A stretch of 64,000 bases of DNA, from NCBI RefSeq assembly GCF_902825235.1, contig NZ_CADEAJ010000001.1, forward strand, positions 313,096 through 377,095, given 5' to 3'. Each line of letters begins with the position of its first letter. Positions within the stretch are counted from its first letter, which is position 1. The position numbers and the translations under genes are program-made. Source of the DNA: Bartonella vinsonii subsp. vinsonii (GTDB lineage: Bacteria > Pseudomonadota > Alphaproteobacteria > Rhizobiales > Rhizobiaceae). Below the pieces are notes generated by a model. The model was not told the origin of the DNA. It saw nothing but the letters and a program-made list of their open reading frames with translations, and made no database searches. Below, one piece after another: positions 1 to 9,582 of the stretch.

Positions 1-487
1 CAAGAGCGAGCTTTTCTTCAATTTCATCTAAAAGCTCTATAGGATCACGTGCTTCTCTATCCATTTTGTTGATAAAAGTAACAATAGGAATATCTCGCAT
101 CCGACACACCTCAAACAATTTCAGTGTTCTAGGCTCAATTCCACGCGCACCATCTAGCACCATGATAGCACTATCAACAGCTGTAAGCGTGCGATATGTA
201 TCGTCCGCAAAATCCTCATGTCCTGGGGTATCTAACAAATTAAAGATATGATCTTCATATTCAAACGTCATCACCGATGTTACAACTGAAATACCACGAT
301 CACGTTCAATATTCATCCAGTCAGAGCGGGTTTGAATACGGTCCTTTTTTGCTTTCACCTCACCGGCAAGCTGAATCGCACCACCAAACAATAAAAGCTT
401 TTCTGTTAATGTTGTTTTCCCCGCATCTGGGTGAGCAATGATTGCAAATGTGCGACGCCGTTTTACTTCTTGCGCTCTCTTTTCCAT
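1..487 (-). CDS. prfC: Peptide chain release factor 3, N-terminal part (cut by window edge)
   Basis: RF3 is the translational GTPase that recycles release factors RF1/RF2 from the ribosome after termination. Only the first 162 codons are inside the window. They show the GTPase G1 loop (AHPDAGKTT, about residue 18), the G3 motif DTPGHEDF and the G4 motif NKMD. The run [18 protein letters not shown] between G1 and G3 is typical of RF3 rather than EF-G or LepA. The start ATG overlaps the last base of the lysK stop (TAATG), so the two genes are probably co-transcribed and translationally coupled. The C-terminal part lies left of base 1. Confidence 0.93.
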   Translation of the reverse strand, partial: MEKRAQEVKRRRTFAIIAHPDAGKTTLTEKLLLFGGAIQLAGEVKAKKDRIQTRSDWMNIERDRGISVVTSVMTFEYEDHIFNLLDTPGHEDFADDTYRTLTAVDSAIMVLDGARGIEPRTLKLFEVCRMRDIPIVTFINKMDREARDPIELLDEIEEKLAL

Positions 488-2151
488 TATTCCACCATAG
501 TCCGAGCAAGCGCTTCAGCAATCAGTGCACGCATTTCATTAATCCCATATAGTGCAATAAATGACCCCCATCGTGGTCCTCGTTCTTGTCCTAAAAGCAC
601 TTCATACAACATTTGAAAAAAGACATTTGAAACACCGGGCCCCCCTTCAGGGCTTTTCTTGCTATGGTCTTGATAGCGTTCCGTTAAACGCGCAACATCA
701 AGAAGCATATTTTGAAGCGTGTTTCCATCAACAGTTTCAGGCAAATTGGCTAATTTTACATCTATTTGCACTAATGTCGCACGTTCACTGTTATCAGGAA
801 GGCGAAATTTTTTATTTGGTTTTACAAAGAGTTCAAAATATTTAATGGCAAATTGCACCAATTGATCAAGTGCTGGGTAAGTTTGTGGGCTAGCTCCCTT
901 AGCATAGCGAGAAATAAAGCCCCAAAGAACCTCTTTATTTTCAGCATTTGAAGCGCTTACCAAATTCAAGAGCATAGCAAAGGATACAGGCAAATCAACT
1001 TGTGGAGGGCAACCACTATGGATATGCCATACAGGATTATTAAGCCGCTCTTGCCACTTTTGACGCCCATAGGCTGAAAGATGCGCGTAATATTCATCAA
1101 CTGCTTTTGGAATAACATCAAAATAAAGCCGTTTAGCTGTTTTGGGCTTTGAAAACATATAAAGCCCTAGACTTTCCGTCGGAGCATATGTTAACCACTC
1201 ATCAATGGTTAAGCCATTTCCCTTAGATTTAGAAATTTTCTGCCCCTTATCATCTAAAAAGAGCTCATAATTAAATCCTTCTGGTGGATTTCCACCAAGC
1301 ACTTTACAAATTTTAGAAGAAAGAGTGGTGGAATCGATAAGATCTTTTCCCGCCATTTCATAATCAATGCCAAGTGCTTTCCAACGCATTGCCCAATCCA
1401 CTTTCCATTGACACTTAACCTTGCCACCTGTAACTTCAGTTTCAATGGTTTCTCCCGTTTCAGGCTCAATATAGGTGACCGTACCTTTTTCAACATTACG
1501 AGCAATCATCGGAACTTGTAATACTTTCCCAGAAAATGGAGAAATCGGTAAAAAGAGAGAATAAGTAGCGCGACGTTCTTCACCCAATGTCGGCAAAACA
1601 ATTGCCATTACTTTGTCATAACAGCTCAGTATTTTTAAAAGTGTTTCATCAAAACGACCAGAAGTGTAATAATCTGTCGCGCTAGCAAATTCATAATCAA
1701 AACCAAAACGATCAAGAAAAGTGCGTAAACGCGCGTTATTTGCTGCTCCAAAAGAAGGATAATTATCCCCAAAAGGGTCTGGTACACAGCTAAGCGGTTG
1801 ACCAAGATAATTTTCCATTTTTTCGCGATCAGGGACATTATCAGGAACCTTACGCAACCCATCCATATCATCAGAAAAACAAAGAAGCTTTGTTTTTACT
1901 TTATTCTCAGTGAGAATATGGAAAGCATGACGCACCATGGTTGTACGCGCTACTTCCCCAAAGGTTCCAATATGCGGTAAACCAGAAGGACCATAGCCTG
2001 TTTCGAATATTATACTCTCTGGATACCCTGTTTTTTCATACCGTTTGATAATTTTGCGTGCTTCTTCAAATGGCCAAACTTTCGATTGAACAGCTGCATC
2101 TCTTAATTCTTGTGTAAAGCTAAGGGTATCATACGGATCACGCATCATCAT
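487..2151 (-). CDS. lysK: Lysyl-tRNA synthetase, class I
   Basis: Charges tRNA-Lys with lysine in the cytoplasm. The 554-aa product is the class I form usual in alphaproteobacteria and archaea, not the class II LysS of most bacteria. Visible Rossmann signatures are [12 protein letters not shown] (HIGH-type motif, about residues 51-62) and KISKSKGNG (KMSKS-type motif, about residue 305). The protein opens with three Met codons, so the exact start is uncertain by one or two residues. It is upstream of and overlaps prfC by one base. No truncation is seen and the length is normal for the family. Confidence 0.95.
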   Translation of the reverse strand: MMMRDPYDTLSFTQELRDAAVQSKVWPFEEARKIIKRYEKTGYPESIIFETGYGPSGLPHIGTFGEVARTTMVRHAFHILTENKVKTKLLCFSDDMDGLRKVPDNVPDREKMENYLGQPLSCVPDPFGDNYPSFGAANNARLRTFLDRFGFDYEFASATDYYTSGRFDETLLKILSCYDKVMAIVLPTLGEERRATYSLFLPISPFSGKVLQVPMIARNVEKGTVTYIEPETGETIETEVTGGKVKCQWKVDWAMRWKALGIDYEMAGKDLIDSTTLSSKICKVLGGNPPEGFNYELFLDDKGQKISKSKGNGLTIDEWLTYAPTESLGLYMFSKPKTAKRLYFDVIPKAVDEYYAHLSAYGRQKWQERLNNPVWHIHSGCPPQVDLPVSFAMLLNLVSASNAENKEVLWGFISRYAKGASPQTYPALDQLVQFAIKYFELFVKPNKKFRLPDNSERATLVQIDVKLANLPETVDGNTLQNMLLDVARLTERYQDHSKKSPEGGPGVSNVFFQMLYEVLLGQERGPRWGSFIALYGINEMRALIAEALARTMVE

Positions 2152-2320
2152 CTTTATCCTAAAATTAAATTCTTTAATGGCTTGGTGTATGGTTATTAAA
2201 CTTATTCGTCAATAATAGCGCGCTAAAATCTTCTTAATTATGCTCTTGTTATAACCAGTATCTGCCCTATTCTTTCCATTGTACCCTCTTTTATTTTTAT
2301 ATTAATGAAGTATAAGTATC

Positions 2321-2470
2321 ATGAACCGTAATTTACTCGTTTTGATTATTGGTATTTTAATTGCCATTATTCTAGGTTTTTCCTATTACACATATCAGCA
2401 AGAAAAAAAATCCTCTAGCATCGAACTAAAAATAGGACAATTAACCTCTTCGCAGACACCAATAAGTTAG
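2321..2470 (+). CDS. Small single-span membrane protein, 49 aa
   Basis: A short complete reading frame starting MNRNLLVLIIGILIAIILGF and ending with a polar tail (about residues 28-49). Residues 4-22 form one strong hydrophobic helix, so it should be an inner-membrane anchor with a short tail. Short proteins of this design, one N-terminal helix and a tail containing IEL/IEI-x-IG, recur in Rhizobiales genomes from memory, but I know of no assigned function. It is the only coding candidate in the gap between lysK and argG. The Shine-Dalgarno is weak (AATGAAG at 2304-2310, about 10 bases upstream). Confidence 0.55.
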   Translation: MNRNLLVLIIGILIAIILGFSYYTYQQEKKSSSIELKIGQLTSSQTPIS

Positions 2471-2497
2471 AAAAATGACAAAATTAAACATTTTATA

Positions 2498-2529
2498 TAA
2501 AAAAGCCCTTTTACTTATATTTAAAGGCT
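2498..2529 (-). terminator. Probable rho-independent terminator of argG
   Basis: Read on the - strand, AGCCTTT and AAAGGGCT form a stem with one bulge and an AT-rich loop, followed by a run of Ts. It lies 16 bases past the argG stop codon. Confidence 0.6.
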
Positions 2530-2544
2530 ATTTTATGGGGTTGT

Positions 2545-3771
2545 TTATTTACGTGCCAAAGAACGCACTGCCAATGTGCGCAAACGTAGGGCATTTAATT
2601 TAATGAAGCCAGCAGCATCCTGTTGATCATAGGTGCCTTCATCATCTTCAAAAGTTACCAATTTACTAAAGTAAAGGGACTTTTTGCTTTGGCGTCCTTC
2701 AACAATCACATTGCCCTTATAAAGCTTTAATGTAACTTCACCTTCAACATTTTCTTGGGATAAATCAATCGCAGCTTGCAGCATTTTGCGTTCAGGTGAA
2801 AACCAAAAGCCATAATAAATAAGCTCTGCATAACGCGGCATTAATTCATCTTTCAAATGCGCTGCTCCCCTATCCAATGTGAGAGATTCCATCGCACGGT
2901 GAGCAGTCAAGAGAATGGTCCCTCCTGGCGTCTCATAAATGCCACGTGATTTCATACCAACAAAACGATTTTCTACTAAATCTAACCGACCGATACCGTT
3001 GTCTCGTCCATAACTATTCAATTCAGACAGTAAATTCGCGGGCGATAAACTTTTCCCATTTATCGAAATGGCATCACCTTTTTTAAAGTCAATAGTGATT
3101 CTGGTCGCCTTATCTGGGGCAGCTTCCGGTGAAAGCGTACGCATATGCACATATTCAGGAGCAGGAAGGGCTGGATCTTCCAAAATTTTTCCTTCTGATG
3201 ATGAATGCAATAAATTCGCGTCCACAGAAAAAGGCGCCTCGCCTTGCTTATCTTTTTCTACCGGTATTTGATGTGCACGTGCAAAATCAATCAAATCCGT
3301 CCGACTTTTAAAAGACCAATCACGCCATGGAGCAATAATTTTGATATCAGGATTAAGTGCATAAGCAGAAAGTTCAAAGCGTACTTGATCGTTGCCTTTT
3401 CCTGTTGCCCCATGAGCGATTGCATCTGCTTTCGTTTCTTTGGCAATTTCAATAAGGCGCTTTGCAATAAGTGGACGGGCAATTGATGTCCCTAAAAGAT
3501 AGGTCCCTTCATAAACGGCATTAGCACGAAACATCGGAAATACAAAATCACGTACAAATTCTTCACGTAGATCTTCAATATAGATTTCTTTAACACCAAG
3601 CATTTCAGCTTTATGACGGGCAAGCGTTAACTCTTCCCCCTGTCCCAAATCAGCTGTAAAAGTCACAACTTCAGCGCCTAGTTCACTTTGCAACCATTTA
3701 AGAATAATGGATGTATCTAATCCCCCTGAATAAGCTAAAACAACTTTCTTTATATTTTCGTATTTTTTCAT
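2545..3771 (-). CDS. argG: Argininosuccinate synthase
   Basis: Joins citrulline and aspartate using ATP to give argininosuccinate, the penultimate step of arginine synthesis. The 408-aa product has the usual length. The ATP-pyrophosphatase P-loop-like motif AYSGGLDTS is at residues 13-21, and [14 protein letters not shown] at about residue 120 belongs to the citrulline/aspartate site. It stands alone, with a terminator downstream and no other arginine genes in the window. Whether argH and a citrulline source exist in this reduced genome cannot be told from here. Confidence 0.95.
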   Translation of the reverse strand: MKKYENIKKVVLAYSGGLDTSIILKWLQSELGAEVVTFTADLGQGEELTLARHKAEMLGVKEIYIEDLREEFVRDFVFPMFRANAVYEGTYLLGTSIARPLIAKRLIEIAKETKADAIAHGATGKGNDQVRFELSAYALNPDIKIIAPWRDWSFKSRTDLIDFARAHQIPVEKDKQGEAPFSVDANLLHSSSEGKILEDPALPAPEYVHMRTLSPEAAPDKATRITIDFKKGDAISINGKSLSPANLLSELNSYGRDNGIGRLDLVENRFVGMKSRGIYETPGGTILLTAHRAMESLTLDRGAAHLKDELMPRYAELIYYGFWFSPERKMLQAAIDLSQENVEGEVTLKLYKGNVIVEGRQSKKSLYFSKLVTFEDDEGTYDQQDAAGFIKLNALRLRTLAVRSLARK

Positions 3772-3914
3772 TTTAAGCTCTATATAGTTCGTTTTCTTTT
3801 CTTGTATTCAGAAATAAAAACGATATAAGCAGTATAAAAATAAATTCTCTTTAAGCAACATTAAAAAGACGTAAAAAAATGTAAGTGAATATGTCTTTCT
3901 CAGGGGTGCAAATG

Positions 3915-3929
3915 GTAAGCACTGCTTAC
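3915..3929. promoter_or_regulatory. 15-bp perfect palindrome upstream of the LysE-type exporter
   Basis: GTAAGCA-C-TGCTTAC is a perfect dyad ending four bases before the ribosome binding site (AAGAGGAG, 3933-3940) of the exporter gene. Its position suits an operator or a short hairpin near the start codon. No regulator gene is adjacent, so its role is a guess. Confidence 0.35.
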
Positions 3930-3946
3930 AATAAGAGGAGTTTTAC

Positions 3947-4585
3947 GTGTCATTTCTACCAGAGTGGTCTGTTGTTGTACAATTTGCTTTAGCATCGCTG
4001 ATTTTAGCACTCATTCCAGGACCTGATATCATGCTATCAGTAGGGCGTACTATTGCACAGAGCAAAAAAGCTGGAATCATGTGCGCTTTAGGAAGTGCAA
4101 CAGGTTTTGCCATTCAGGTGACTGCTGTAGCGCTCGGTCTATCCGCGCTTATTTTTGCTTCACCACGCGCTTTTTTTCTCCTCAAAATTGGGGGAGCTTT
4201 TTATCTTTTATGGCTTTCCTTGCAAGCATTATGTAAAAAATCGACATTTTCTCTCAACAAAACACCTCAAAAGCGTCAAAGCCTTAGACGTCATTATTTT
4301 GCCGGTATTGGAATTAATCTCTTAAATCCTAAAGTTATTCTTTTCAATGTAACTTTCTTACCACAATTTATTCATGCGAATGATCCCATGGCTACACAGA
4401 AATTGCTCATTTTAGGGCTCTCTTATATCCCTATTTCTTTACCAATTACGATTTCCATGGTTTTTATGGCTCATAAGCTTACTCAGAACCTTAAAAAAAA
4501 TCCTTCTTATCTCCGTTTTTTAGATTGGTGTATGGCGAGTATTTTTACCAGTTTTGCTTTACATCTTCTCATCATCCAAGATTAA
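3947..4585 (+). CDS. LysE/RhtB-family amino-acid exporter
   Basis: Predicted inner-membrane exporter of amino acids or related small molecules. The 212-aa length and about six hydrophobic segments fit the LysE/RhtB family. The N-terminal [16 protein letters not shown] (around residues 20-35) is the family's signature loop, and [14 protein letters not shown] around residue 120 is its second conserved block. The start is GTG at 3947, chosen because AAGAGGAG lies 6 bases upstream. The 3' end overlaps the convergent rlmN by 4 bases. The substrate cannot be read from the sequence. Confidence 0.88.
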   Translation: MSFLPEWSVVVQFALASLILALIPGPDIMLSVGRTIAQSKKAGIMCALGSATGFAIQVTAVALGLSALIFASPRAFFLLKIGGAFYLLWLSLQALCKKSTFSLNKTPQKRQSLRRHYFAGIGINLLNPKVILFNVTFLPQFIHANDPMATQKLLILGLSYIPISLPITISMVFMAHKLTQNLKKNPSYLRFLDWCMASIFTSFALHLLIIQD

Positions 4586-5817
4586 AGCTCTTTAGTGCCA
4601 GTTCCACATTCAAGTTGAAAACGCTCAGATTTTCGTAAGCGCTCTGAAGCTGATTTAAGCTGACCACACGCAGCCAAAATATCACGCCCGCGAGGTATCC
4701 GAATAGGTGAAGCATAACCAGCTCGATTAACCACATCAGCAAAACGCTCAATTTGTTCCCAATCAGAACATTGATAATTACTACTAGGCCATGGATTAAA
4801 AGGAATCAAATTAATCTTTGCCGGAATCCCTTTTAATAATTGAATCAATTGCTTTGCATCATCCAAACTATCATTGATATCTTTCAGCATAACATATTCA
4901 AATGTAATGCGCTTTGCATTAGAAAGACCAGGATAATTACGACAAGCATCCATTAATAAAGCAAGAGGATACTTCTTATTGATAGGAACAAGCATATCCC
5001 GTAGTGTATCATGCACTGCGTGAAGTGAAATTGCTAACATAACTCCAATTTCTTCACCGGTTCGGATAATTCCAGGAACAACCCCGCTTGTTGAAAGCGT
5101 AATTCGACGTTTTGATAAAGAAAGCCCTTCTCCATCAGAAGCAATCAATAAAGCTTTTTTAACTGCTTCAAAATTATAAAGCGGTTCGCCCATCCCCATC
5201 ATAACGATATTGGTGATTTTACGCCCTTCAACTGGGACAATTGCTCCATCAGGAGTATTTTTATCAGGAAAATCACCTAAACAATCACGTGCAACCAATA
5301 ATTGCGCTAAAATTTCTTCTGCTGTCAAATTACGAACAAGAACCTGTGTTCCCGTATGGCAAAAGGAACACGTTAACGTACATCCTACCTGTGATGAAAG
5401 ACATAAAGTACCACGCCCTTCTTCAGGGATATAAACCGTTTCAATTTCAACAGGCCTTCCTGCCCCACGGGCTGGAAAACGCAAGAGCCATTTACGCGTT
5501 CCATCCTTTGATATTTGTTCTCCAACAATTTCCGGACGTGCAATGGAAAAATGCCTTTTAAGCATTTCTTGCATGGATTTAGAAATATTCAGCATCTCAT
5601 CAAAATTTGAAACGCCGCGTACATAAAGCCAGTGCCAAAGCTGGCGTACACGCATACGCGTTTGGCGCTCTGGAACACCAATTGTCTTTAAAGCGTGCAT
5701 CATTTCATCTTGTGATAAGCCAATTAAAGAGCGCTTCGCGCCCCCCTCCACGATAACAGTATCTGTTTCTCGTGCTCGACATGCACCGACTGGTCTAAGG
5801 TCATATGAAATGGCCAT
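4582..5817 (-). CDS. rlmN: 23S rRNA (adenine-2503-C2)/tRNA methyltransferase RlmN
   Basis: Radical-SAM enzyme that methylates C2 of A2503 in 23S rRNA and A37 in some tRNAs. The 411-aa product has the 4Fe-4S motif CTLTCSFC near residue 146 and the SAM-binding [13 protein letters not shown] near residue 207. A Cys near the C terminus (AACGQL) matches the catalytic mechanistic cysteine. The N-terminal about 30 residues precede the conserved GLSQDEM block. It is convergent with the exporter gene and downstream of an IalB-family gene on the same strand. Confidence 0.95.
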   Translation of the reverse strand: MAISYDLRPVGACRARETDTVIVEGGAKRSLIGLSQDEMMHALKTIGVPERQTRMRVRQLWHWLYVRGVSNFDEMLNISKSMQEMLKRHFSIARPEIVGEQISKDGTRKWLLRFPARGAGRPVEIETVYIPEEGRGTLCLSSQVGCTLTCSFCHTGTQVLVRNLTAEEILAQLLVARDCLGDFPDKNTPDGAIVPVEGRKITNIVMMGMGEPLYNFEAVKKALLIASDGEGLSLSKRRITLSTSGVVPGIIRTGEEIGVMLAISLHAVHDTLRDMLVPINKKYPLALLMDACRNYPGLSNAKRITFEYVMLKDINDSLDDAKQLIQLLKGIPAKINLIPFNPWPSSNYQCSDWEQIERFADVVNRAGYASPIRIPRGRDILAACGQLKSASERLRKSERFQLECGTGTKEL

Positions 5818-5858
5818 TGTTTTCCAATTTATATCACGAATTTAGAGTTACAGAAAGC

Positions 5859-6368
5859 TTAATGACATTTCTGGACCGTGTTTAATGCAGCAGTTATACC
5901 TCTTAAGGAATAAGTATAGGTGGTATGGGTTCCTCGTTTTGAGAGTGCTTTCACCGTCATACTCATCCCAGAACGCATAGCAGAAACAAGCTGCTTTTCT
6001 AGCGCTGATGATGCCAACCAAGCCGATGAATCCTTCGTAAAAAAATCAAAATCCACATTTCCAATGGTCACAGTAACTTTTGATCCTTCTTTAAGTGTAT
6101 ATCCAGCCATAAATTGTGGTTCAAATGAGATGGGCGAATCCGAACGCTTGGTAACCAAAAAGAAATTATCGCCATGATTAACCGTCGTTGGGAGTGCCTC
6201 TAAGGGTACCGATAACACATAGCAAATTGTATTCTTTGGTGATTTATAAGAATAGGCTCCCCACGCCTCAAACTGATTCAAACGGCTTGGCGTTTGTGCA
6301 CACGCTTCTCCGAAAGTAATCAGAACCATTATAGATGCAGCAATAACCGTCTTTTCAAACATCTTCAT
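5859..6368 (-). CDS. IalB-family (invasion-associated locus B) secreted protein
   Basis: A 169-aa exported protein. Residues 1-24 form a signal peptide ending in GEACAQ. The mature part fits the IalB family: a short beta-rich domain with FEAWGAYSY, ICYVLSVP and FLVTKR in the first half and a C-terminal KCH. Two cysteines (ICYV and QKCH) could form a disulfide. IalB in Bartonella bacilliformis is linked to erythrocyte invasion; many Rhizobiales carry several paralogues, so that role cannot be assumed here. It lies 41 bases upstream of rlmN on the same strand. Confidence 0.75.
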   Translation of the reverse strand: MKMFEKTVIAASIMVLITFGEACAQTPSRLNQFEAWGAYSYKSPKNTICYVLSVPLEALPTTVNHGDNFFLVTKRSDSPISFEPQFMAGYTLKEGSKVTVTIGNVDFDFFTKDSSAWLASSALEKQLVSAMRSGMSMTVKALSKRGTHTTYTYSLRGITAALNTVQKCH

Positions 6369-7132
6369 TTAGCTCACTTCTTTAGTCTCTAATAAGATTC
6401 TCTTCATGAGAAAGGCTCAATAAAAGCTCGTCAACGCTCTAGTGTAATCGTCCTCATCCTTTCAACAAGCAAAATATTTTTACTCCAACAAGAAAAGATT
6501 TTTACATTTAATTTTGACTCTTTGGTTGTTACTAAATATGGAATTTTTATTCAATAACCAGATTGTGAAAAATAACATCTTGATTTTATGCTATAAATTC
6601 CATTTCTCGTATAAAAACTCTCTCTTTAAGCAATCAGACTTCAAAATAAAGTGTGAATATAGCATCACCCTGTTAAGAAATAAATCATGCTTCTACACCA
6701 CAGGCAATTGTTGTAAAATTCTGGAAATACATCCCATAAAGGAATATCCTTCATTTCACAGCCTTTCAGATATCATTTATAAACTCAACACACTTAACGC
6801 ATTTGCGTTAATAAAAATCATAAAATATTCACCCCTCAACAAATTATAGTGTGTCCATACTTCCTGTTCAATACCGCCTTTTCATACTCTTCAAACCATT
6901 TTAATTTTAAAAATACAATTCATAGAATAAATTAAAAAATCTAAAAGCATGATAATGGATGCTTTGCACACAAGTTTAGAGTTGTTCCCGCTTTTTGAAG
7001 TGATGATTTCCTTGCTAGAATTTTTTTTAAATCACATGATATAATGAATGGTTCTAAGCTCTTTAAGCGCAAATTGTCTTATTTTCTAACCTACTCTTTG
7101 GTGCATTCTCTACAATGCACCACGCCATTTTT
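6369..7132. other. 764-bp AT-rich intergenic stretch without a supported gene
   Basis: No reading frame here has recognisable protein features. The one longer frame (111 codons from 6514, + strand) has no ribosome binding site and an AT-driven composition, so I do not call it. The only clear structure is the hairpin at 7100-7121. It could be residue of a deleted gene. Confidence 0.5.
7100..7130 (+). terminator. Terminator-like hairpin 3' of ptsN
   Basis: GGTGCATT and AATGCACC form a perfect 8-bp stem with a 6-base loop (7100-7121). On the + strand a T-rich run follows seven bases later. On the - strand it sits 12 bases past the ptsN stop but without a T tract. It may end ptsN transcription, or an unseen + strand transcript. 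Confidence 0.45.
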
Positions 7133-7597
7133 TTAAGCTGCATTTGATTCTGAATTCTGAATTAATAGAACATAAAGTGCATGAGCATCATGCGTATTAC
7201 GTAATTTTTGAACAACATCAACATGACGCAAAACACGTGCAATCTGCGATAAAGCTTTTAAGTGGTCTGCTCCAGCCTTTTCAGGTGCTAAAAGGAGGAA
7301 AATAAGATCAATAGGCTCGTCATCAAGAGCTTCAAAATCAACGGGGCTCTCAAGGCGCGCAAATATACCCATGATTCGATGAATATCAGGCAGTTTTCCA
7401 TGAGGAATCGCAATACCACCACCAAGCCCCGTTGAACCTAGTTTTTCACGTTGCAAAACAATATCAAAAATCACACGTTCACTAAGACCTGTCAGCTCAG
7501 CAGCTTTTTCAGACAAAATTTGCAGAACTTGCTTCTTCGAATTCGCTTTAAGAGCCGGAATAATTGCTTCCGGTGCAATTAACTCACTCAAATTCAT
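7133..7597 (-). CDS. ptsN: PTS IIA-like nitrogen-regulatory protein
   Basis: Phosphoryl acceptor of the PTS-Ntr regulatory chain (PtsP-PtsO-PtsN); the unphosphorylated and phosphorylated forms bind different partners. The 154-aa length is normal. The EIIA phosphorylation site is the His in GIAIPHGKLPDI (about residue 67). In Rhizobiales the usual order is lptB-rpoN-hpf-ptsN. Here rpoN is not recognisable and hpf is a pseudogene just upstream on the same strand, so the sigma-54 link suggested by the gene's name is unlikely to apply. Confidence 0.92.
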   Translation of the reverse strand: MNLSELIAPEAIIPALKANSKKQVLQILSEKAAELTGLSERVIFDIVLQREKLGSTGLGGGIAIPHGKLPDIHRIMGIFARLESPVDFEALDDEPIDLIFLLLAPEKAGADHLKALSQIARVLRHVDVVQKLRNTHDAHALYVLLIQNSESNAA

Positions 7598-7743
7598 ATT
7601 TTAATTTTCCTTTTACACGCTCAAATGCTCACCAATAAACCTGTAAACACTATAGATCCTTAAAGTTTCTTTCACTTTCTTGCATCATCGCATGTGACTT
7701 TATTTTTCAATTTATAACGGGTGATGGCTCAATTCATTTCATC

Positions 7744-8269
7744 TCACTCTTCGTGCAACAATAAATAGTTACTCACCTCCTCATTAACAGCATGAGAAAA
7801 CAAAGAAATGAAATTGTCCGTAAAATTAATCTTCCTACGATATCCGCAAAGGCATTGTTCGTAAATTTATCACCTTTTTTATCAAAAGAGTTCGCGTATA
7901 ATTCCTCATCAGATCTTCCTCTTCTTTTTAAAACCTAGCTCTTCATAAAATGAGAAGCATATCGAGGTAAAATGGCTTTTTAATTTGGCAAACACCGTGC
8001 AGCTTGAACACTGCCTAACGATCTTAAAAGCTTTTAATCATTCAATAATTATTTTAGAGAGATTCACATATTCAGATTAACACCCGCTGCCATGCACCTG
8101 CTTTTAAATGCGCAATGCAAACCAACAAAATATCACAAATCTTATTTGACAACCGTAATATATAACCCATGGTGCCACCCTCAAATATCCTAAACAGCGC
8201 CATTGATATGTTGCTCGATTCGACAGAAAAAGCATTTTAATACTCTCTCTTTCCTAACAACATGCGCAT
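7744..8269 (-). pseudogene. hpf: Decayed hpf (ribosome hibernation promoting factor, long form)
   Basis: Reading the - strand and shifting frame gives successive pieces of long-form HPF. The first is MRMLLGK from the ATG at 8269. Next is CRIEQHINGAV, followed by FEGGTMGYITVVK in a second frame. The C-terminal domain follows as RTMPLRIS and KINFTDNFISLFSHAVNEEV, the latter running on through SNYLLL to a stop at 7744. These fit the HPF pattern RIEExIxxAVxKYFxGG...VTVxK and the C-terminal LTDxPVxVFRxAxxGxVxVVYRR. Several frameshifts and in-frame stops (a TAA after MRMLLGKREY and stops beyond VVK) rule out a full product. Its place upstream of ptsN is where hpf sits in relatives. Confidence 0.75.
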
Positions 8270-8781
8270 TTATTATTTATAGCCCCGTTTATCATTCATT
8301 ATCAGGTTAATCTAGTGATATCTTTTCCATGATATAGTCAAAAGCGAACTAAATCTATAAATATAGTAAAATCACCTCATCTTGTTGAGGATTTTTTCAA
8401 CATTCAGCAAAAATTCAATTTAAGGTGATCATCATAAAAAAAGTTTTGGCACAAATAAGGAGCTTCTCAACTCTAACCCAATAAATAGAGCCCCTGTTGT
8501 ATTAACAAAACTAAAAAACACCCATGCTTTTTTTCTCCTAGACTGCTATATCTTTTGTTTTATTTAAAGTGCTTAATAATAATCATAGCTTCCGCAACGT
8601 ATTAATAATCGTTCTTAGTTATACAATAAAGACGCATTTCTATAATCGCGGTTAAGAATTAAAATAAAGTTTTTTCGCCCCTTTATAATGCATAATGCGT
8701 TTAATTTCCTGAATATTCAAGAATGGTGTTTGTATCCATCATATCCTCTTTAGATTTAAGATACTCATTGAACCTGTAAAA
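8270..8781. other. 512-bp stretch between lptB and the hpf remnant (rpoN position)
   Basis: In Rhizobiales rpoN (sigma-54) normally lies here. I looked on the - strand for its conserved blocks, including the C-terminal RRTVAKYR box, and could not recognise any. The stretch is AT-rich with stops in all frames. The only structure seen is the hairpin at 8375-8397. Confidence 0.5.
8375..8397 (+). terminator. Terminator-like hairpin in non-coding DNA
   Basis: CCTCA and TGAGG form a 5-bp stem with a 6-base loop, followed by ATTTTTT on the + strand. No + strand gene is upstream, so it may end an unrecognised short RNA or be chance. Confidence 0.3.
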
Positions 8782-9576
8782 TCAGAGAGAAAACTGATTT
8801 CCTAAATAAATTCTACGCACATCAGCATTGTTGATAATATCGTTGGGACAACCGTGAACCAACACTCGTCCCGCATGAATGATATAAGCACGGTCGACAA
8901 GACCCAATGTTTCTCGTACATTATGATCCGTTATCAAAACACCAATTCCGCGCTGCGTTAAATAACGAATAAGCTGCTGGATATCAAAAATGGCGATAGG
9001 ATCAATTCCTGCAAATGGTTCATCAAGTAACATAAAATTGGGGCGAGAGGCTAGGGCACGTGCAATTTCAAGCCGTCGGCGCTCTCCCCCTGATAAAGAA
9101 AGAGCTGGCATCTTGCGTAGATGATCAATTTTAAATTCATGTAAAAGAGCATCCAATTCCTCACGTCGCTTGAGGGGATCTTTTTCAACACCTTCCAAAA
9201 CAGCCTTAATATTATTTTCTACTGAAAGTCCACGAAAAATCGACGCTTCTTGCGGAAGATACCCAATACCTAAACGTGCACGTCGATACATTGGAAGATG
9301 GGTAACATCAAATCCATCAATTCTAATAGATCCTCCATCCGATTTAATAAGGCCCGTAACCATATAAAAACAAGTTGTCTTACCCGCACCATTGGGACCT
9401 AAAATGCCAACAGATTCTCCGGTACGAATACCAAAAGAAACACCATTAACAACCTGCCTTCCACGGTAAACCTTAATTAAACGACTGGCAATTAAAGTTC
9501 CCTTTAAACGCTTTCTTAAAGCTTCACTGGCAAGATCATGTCTGTCTGTCTGTTTTTTTCTTTTGATTCCAAACAT
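8782..9576 (-). CDS. lptB: LPS export ABC transporter ATP-binding protein LptB
   Basis: ATPase of the LptB2FGC inner-membrane extractor that drives lipopolysaccharide to the outer membrane. The 264-aa product has Walker A GPNGAGKTT (about residues 58-66), signature LSGGERRRLEIARAL (about 160) and Walker B FMLLDEPF with the catalytic Glu. The H-loop His is in ITDHNV. About 30 N-terminal residues rich in Lys/Arg precede the ABC domain, so a later start is possible. It is last in the lptC-lptA-lptB group, 6 bases after lptA. Confidence 0.95.
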   Translation of the reverse strand: MFGIKRKKQTDRHDLASEALRKRLKGTLIASRLIKVYRGRQVVNGVSFGIRTGESVGILGPNGAGKTTCFYMVTGLIKSDGGSIRIDGFDVTHLPMYRRARLGIGYLPQEASIFRGLSVENNIKAVLEGVEKDPLKRREELDALLHEFKIDHLRKMPALSLSGGERRRLEIARALASRPNFMLLDEPFAGIDPIAIFDIQQLIRYLTQRGIGVLITDHNVRETLGLVDRAYIIHAGRVLVHGCPNDIINNADVRRIYLGNQFSL

Positions 9577-9582
9577 GAAATC

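Noticed and set aside
6514..6849. 111-codon + strand frame in the gap upstream of the IalB-family gene
   Set aside because: No ribosome binding site, AT-driven composition rich in Ile/Lys/Asn/Phe, no domain or signal recognised.
8521..8781. Possible rpoN fragments downstream of lptB
   Set aside because: Short matches such as QQGLYLLG on the - strand were too few and out of order to call a remnant.
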